Assembly: GCA_025093555.1 (NCBI GenBank)
Contig: JAIWNF010000024.1
Coordinates: forward strand, 434,001 to 498,000
DNA length: 64,000 nucleotides
Reading direction: 5' to 3'
DNA from: Circinella umbellata
Lineage: Eukaryota; Mucoromycota; Mucoromycetes; Mucorales; Lichtheimiaceae
Below, in pieces: positions 59,392 through 64,000 of this stretch (position 1 is the stretch's first letter; every line of letters starts with the position of its first letter). A program made the position numbers and the translations under genes. Under the pieces are notes generated by a model that worked only from the letters and a program-made list of their open reading frames with translations, searched no databases and had not been told where the DNA came from.

Positions 59392-60702
59392 TTTTTTCCT
59401 TGAATATAAAAAAAAGAGAAAGAGATAATTGAGAGAGAGAGAGAGAGGAAGAAAACTTCTGATATTCAATCCTATCTTCTCCACTATTTTTTATATCTTT
59501 TTTTTTTTTTGGAACAAGAAAACTTGATTTTTTTTTCTTTTAGAATATTTTTCTTTCCATACGTACGTACGTACGTAAAAATAAGATTTTATTTGAGGGT
59601 GTACATAGGCAATAAAGAATATTAGTTTTGTTATCAATAAAGAAAAAATAGAGAAAGTCAAGAAAAAAAAAAGGGAGAGAAACTTATTAGTCGATGATGC
59701 TAATGATAGTAAATTATCCTTGTCCCTCGTTTATCTTTCTACAGCTTCTTTTCCTCCCCTATTTTTTTTTCGAGGAATTCACATTGCTTATAAATTCTAG
59801 TATTGTCTCTTTGCTCTCACATTAACAACACTATAACTCCTGCTATAAGAAAAAAAACAATACAGTTAAACTGCTATAAAAAAAATCAAGGCTATTTTTT
59901 TTAGGTCTCCTTTTCGAAAATCTGCATAATCTTGAAAATACTGATTATTCCCTTGTCGTTGGAAAACGAAAGGCAGGGTTTTTACTTTTTTTTTTTTTTT
60001 TTTTTGGTCCCTCGATATATTTCCACTCCTTTTTTTTAAAAAAAAAGGGTTTGCGTTTTCATGACAAAAAAAAAGGATCCTGAACAACAAATTATGAGAA
60101 TCAGCAGGTTTTTTTTTTATTTTTACGTATTTTTGCAAGTATATTCATATCAACACAAAAAGCTTGCACTATGAATTATGAGTAGACACGAGGGTTTCTG
60201 TTATGGATTTATGCATTTTATAGCTATTACTTATTTATAATATAGTTAGCTATTGTTATTAAGAAAGGATATTTTATATAAAAGCAAGTTTTGTAATCAT
60301 TCACTAACGCATTTATCATAGTGAACTGTTTTTGTTTCTTTAGAGAAATGGCATATAGAAATGGCTATTTTATGCATGAGAACGAAAAGGAGGAGATTTA
60401 TAATACCATAGTGATTGGAATTTTTATGTAATTTTTATTTTTGAGGCCAATGGTGTCCTGATCAAATACAAGAACGACATCAAATTCTATTATCTATCGT
60501 CATGATGGACTATATTTTTTTTACCATTGTTATAATTATTTTGATAATATTATATGTGTTTGCAAACGGGTTTTAAATAGTTTTTTTGTTGATTCGGTCA
60601 CATCGTTTATACTTTTGTTAATATGTAATATTAATAAACAACATGTTTTTCAAAGCTAGTTGTTGTGTGATTCTTTTAAAAGTTTTTAATGACAGACTAG
60701 TG
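59392..60702. other. intergenic, no gene seen
   Basis: Contains a GA-rich run just upstream of the secreted-protein gene, four ACGT units near 59562-59577, and long T tracts. No ORF has family features. Confidence 0.5.
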
Positions 60703-62704
60703 TTCTTGAATACTTGGTAGTACTTCCATACTAGTAGAAGATGAAGAGAGTTCAGTAGATAATGGAGCGGTTGTTGTTGTTGTTGTTGTTGTTGCTGGTT
60801 GTTGAAGTGAAAGTGAATGATCATTTATTGATAAAAGAGCAGGAGCACTGTAATCCAATAATCTATTTATATACATAATATATAAATTCTGTATGAGAAA
60901 AACTAGTTTATGTTTTATTTTTCTTATCATACCTGTTGTCGTCCATTTTCTCAAATTCTATCATCAAATCATCATTTGCTTGTTCACAGTAGTAGTCAGA
61001 GTCAGAATCGAATCGATACGGGGTTGATAAAGACATAGTATCATGTCCGATAGAACGATCAATAAACACTCGGCCACCGCGACCAGTACGTTTTCGAAAT
61101 TTTGGAGTAGTATTAATATTATAATTGTTCTTGTTGTCAGTGGGTATTGGTTGTAAGAATTGTGATGGCAATTTCATCGGAAATGGTTGATATGAATACT
61201 ACATAAGATACAAAAGTAGATATTCAAGACTATTATTAGAATACTGCATCCTTTAAACAAGAAAAAAAAACAAAGGTTACTAACTTGAGTCACATCTTCA
61301 TAAACTAGATCTTTTTCATTGTTTTCTTCAGGTCTATATTTAATAACAGAAGATATTTCAACATTATTTTGTTGTAATGAAATAGAAGGTGTTTTGATAT
61401 AGTAATTCTAATATGATAGATAAACAACAAACTAAAAATATAATTTACAAAGAAGATGCGGACGTAGTAGCAGTATTAGTAACATCTGTTTCAACTTCAA
61501 GTTTCTCGTTCTTCTGATCAGGTTGGAAACCAACTTCATCACGCATATCACCAAGTTTCATTTCATAATCTTCCATTTCACATAATTATTCAAAAAAAAT
61601 TGTGTTCGAAACAAAGGTCTTGTTTATGCAATTTTTCACGACGTAAACCATATCAAGCAATATACGGGATTGTAATATGTAATTACGTAATTTTTTTAAA
61701 TCATTAAAAGCTTGTTTTTGTGATATACGGGCCTTTTTTTTTTGTTACTCGAGATTTTGATATTTCAAATGGACGAAAACAAATATAAGAATTTATTTTC
61801 TTCTTCTTTTTGGCCCTATTATCTTGACATTGTATTCGTGGTATAATAGATTTACCGTCACGTTTTAAACGTCTTGCTTTCCATCAATGTTCAATAATAG
61901 GAATTAGATTTGTTGGAGTCTGGCACGTTTCTTTAGAAAGTAGTATTTTTAATAGCTCAGTTAAAATATTGGATGGATTCTATAAAAAATAAAGTTATAT
62001 TTATGTATCTATCAGTATAGTATATTACTCATACAAGTAAAAGAGTGATGAGTGAATACTTTTTACCAAATCAAGAGGAGGAAGTTTTTGATCACCAACA
62101 GATTCAAGTTGACTCATTATATCTTCAAAATAATCTTCTGTAATTTTATCTTTATCATGATTTATATTATATTCTTCAATAAAATAAAAATCCTTTTCAT
62201 CCATAAAGTATTGACCACCTTTCCTCGTCATGTCTTCAACAGTCATTGAGAATTGAATTTTACTTGTTGAATATTTCAAATGTTCTCTATTCTTATAGAA
62301 AAGACGATGATATTCTTCTCTTGAGAAGATAGTCTTGATATTTGGAGAAGGAATAATAGATTGACTTGATCCTACTTGTGTTGTAGTAGCTTCTGATAAT
62401 ACAATTTGTAAATCATACTAATCATTTAATGTATACAAATTTATATGAGTAGAAAAGATATATAGAATGATCCAAATATATACAAACCCGTTCATCAGAT
62501 CGTCTCATCACGACAAACTAGTATAAATCTATAGAAAAAAGAAGTGGTATGATACGATAGTGAAGCTTTCTTTTCTACACCAGATTCGATTTTATTAATA
62601 ATCCAGTCACTCATTTCATTAAGAATATGAGATTCTTTCGTAGCATTTTTCACACCAAAACGCATAGTAAAGATCTCTTCAACTTTAGTACGATGCCTCA
62701 TCAA
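60703..62704 (-). pseudogene. decayed EPL1 paralogue
   Basis: The sequence parallels EPL1 exon by exon. 62704-62570 ends NKIESGVEKK. 62418-62067 gives YDLQ(I)VLSEA, IIPSP, FSMTVEDMTRKGGQYFMDEKD, starting at the same intron position. 61979-61450 corresponds to EPL1 exon 3 but has an in-frame stop (IIEH, TGA, WKARRLKRDGKSIIPR) and several later stops and shifts. A block ending LVYEDVTQ (about 61287) precedes 61196-60937 (YSYQPFPMKLPSQF, FRKRTGRGGRVFIDR, DDNR). The last exon, about 60862-60703, is Thr/Ser-rich. Shared intron positions mean it arose by DNA duplication, not retroposition. Divergence is large, so the copy is old or fast-evolving. It cannot make a full Epl1. Confidence 0.88.
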
Positions 62705-63206
62705 TAACTTTTTTTAGTTTTGTATTTTTTTACTTAATATAAATGAGAGAAAGAGAAACTATAATAAAAGTTGTTATATAATAAAATTAGTTTGATGATT
62801 AAAATAGAATAAAAGTTTCTCTTTTTTTTTTTTTTTACCAAAGTTTTAAATGATTCAGTGGAGTATTGAATCTATTGTTTTGGTTTTTTAGCTTTGCTAC
62901 ATACACCTGTGCTGCATCTGAAAAATGGTAATTGTAACGATGGCATAAGCAATTAATTGTCAACTTATAATAAAATGTTATGTACTTCTTCTATAAACCT
63001 CAATAAAAGTATATAAAGTACTTTTTATGACTTGTTTAGATAATATTTTTTTTATTATTTATTATATTATATATTATTGTAAACGATGATAGAATGTAAT
63101 GTATTTATAGATTTTGTAAAATGGAGGCTATTATGATTACCTGGGTTATCATTATAAAGATATATGAAAAAAAAGGATAATGGATAATATTTCCACTTCC
63201 TACCCT
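62705..63206. other. intergenic, no gene seen
   Basis: AT-rich spacer between the EPL1 relic and the last gene. Short T and AT runs only. Confidence 0.5.
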
Positions 63207-64000
63207 CTATCTATTAAATGAATTTTTAAAACTTGAATAAACGCTCTTTATCCAGGTAGGTACATAATATGACTGATTGGTCATATCATTATTCTGATTA
63301 TCATGAATGAATTCTTCGGTTGCATCCACAAATTCATCATCATCCTCATCCTCACTGTTTGTAACTGCTTGTCGCTGATGTACTGGATTATCTAATCTTG
63401 CTTCTTCTTCTTCTTCTTTTTCAGATACTGAAGATCCATTGTCCATTATACTATTATCATCTATCAAAGATTTATACTTTTTTACAAGACGACGACTTTT
63501 TCGACTGAGATGAAGATATGCATCTGAGTCATGTTCTTTTCTTTTTTTAAGACGATTTACTGGAGGTTGAATCAATTGTGATGATGATGCACTGGATTTT
63601 CTCAATTCATTGACGGGTATTGGGTGTGATCCTGTCGATAATTGAGTTAGTGATGATGATCCAGTTACATGATTGTTTGTTGAAGGATTGGATAATTGAG
63701 TGGATTTTTGGGGTGCATAAATATCTCGTTGAAGTCGACGTTTAAGTAATTCTTGTTGTTCTTGTATATAATTGGTTTTATATTCTTGAAATTTGGATGC
63801 TGCAATATTTTTAGCTTGATTACAATGCTGTAATTTTATTAGGTCAGAACCCGCGTGGATTACTTTTGGCTAATATAACAAATATATATACATATATATA
63901 TAATATGATATTTATGTTAATGAAAATAAGATAATTGAATTTATAAACAATAATATAACTAACAAGTACCTTAATACGCCTTGTATTGATTAATTCCTTA
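63207..64000 (-). CDS. 3' part of an unrecognised protein gene (runs off window)
   Basis: Two exons are visible: one from the window edge to 63971 (ends KELINTRRIK, GTACTT donor) and one from 63869 to the TAG at 63207 (220 residues). The join is in phase and the acceptor reads TTAG. The visible protein starts with helical sequence (ALHCNQAK-like ...KNIAASKFQEYKTNY, EQQELLKRRLQRD), then a Ser/Thr-rich linker, a strongly basic segment (RLKKRKE, SRKSRRLVKKYK), an acidic run and a C-terminus with aromatic residues (YYVPTWIKSVYSSFKNSF). It looks like a disordered nuclear protein, but no family is recognised. The start lies beyond the window. Confidence 0.6.

Overview
The window looks like nuclear DNA of an early-diverging filamentous fungus, most likely Mucoromycota (Mucorales type). 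The DNA is AT-rich with many A/T homopolymers. Genes carry one to eight short GT-AG introns with GTAAGT/GTATGT donors. The gene set is fungal: class III chitinase with a CBM19-like module, Pob3 without an HMG box, a fungal_trans-type regulator, Tim22, Swc5 and Epl1. Two degenerate genes also resemble repeat families I associate with Mucorales. No bacterial, organellar, tRNA, rRNA or CRISPR feature was seen.

Layout. 1.1-7.0 kb, all minus: a zinc-dependent polyol/alcohol dehydrogenase, a fungal_trans-domain regulator without a zinc cluster, and an ADAL-type (N6-methyl-AMP) deaminase. 8.1-10.2 kb: TIM22 (minus) and SWC5 (plus) diverge from 225 bp. 10.2-16.1 kb: no intact gene, but inverted and direct repeats, relic ORFs and a broken gag. 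16.2-19.9 kb: an F-box/LRR gene with a frameshift and a 922-bp Harbinger-type insertion, then a second TIR element. 21.0-28.2 kb: proteasome subunit alpha4 (plus), a fused glutamine-dependent carbamoyl-phosphate synthetase (minus) and a Gemin7-like gene (minus). 28.2-31.9 kb: a long gene-free upstream region before an SFP1/JAZF1-like zinc-finger gene (31.9-33.3 kb, plus). 34.1-34.3 kb: a two-exon 43-residue metallothionein. 34.3-40.9 kb: mostly gene-poor, with a decayed multi-exon gene. 40.9-43.0 kb: a membrane-anchored SGNH/PC-esterase-like protein whose nucleophile is replaced. 43-48.9 kb: gene relics. 48.9-51.3 kb: chitinase. 51.6-64.0 kb, all minus: EPL1, POB3, a 432-bp MULE-like element, a small secreted Ser/Gly-rich protein, a decayed second copy of EPL1, and the 3' part of an unrecognised gene.

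The intact genes are mostly housekeeping. Three concern chromatin: Swc5 (SWR1 complex), Epl1 (NuA4) and Pob3 (FACT). No operon-like system is evident. The most informative features are three TIR elements with perfect target-site duplications (TTA, TAA and a 9-bp duplication), the in-frame disruption of the F-box gene, the EPL1 pseudogene with conserved intron positions, the stand-alone fused CPSase, and the SGNH protein with an Ala-Asp-Asn block I. Coordinates come from manual exon tracing. Every multi-exon gene reported as intact has a reading frame that closes exactly across the proposed splice sites.
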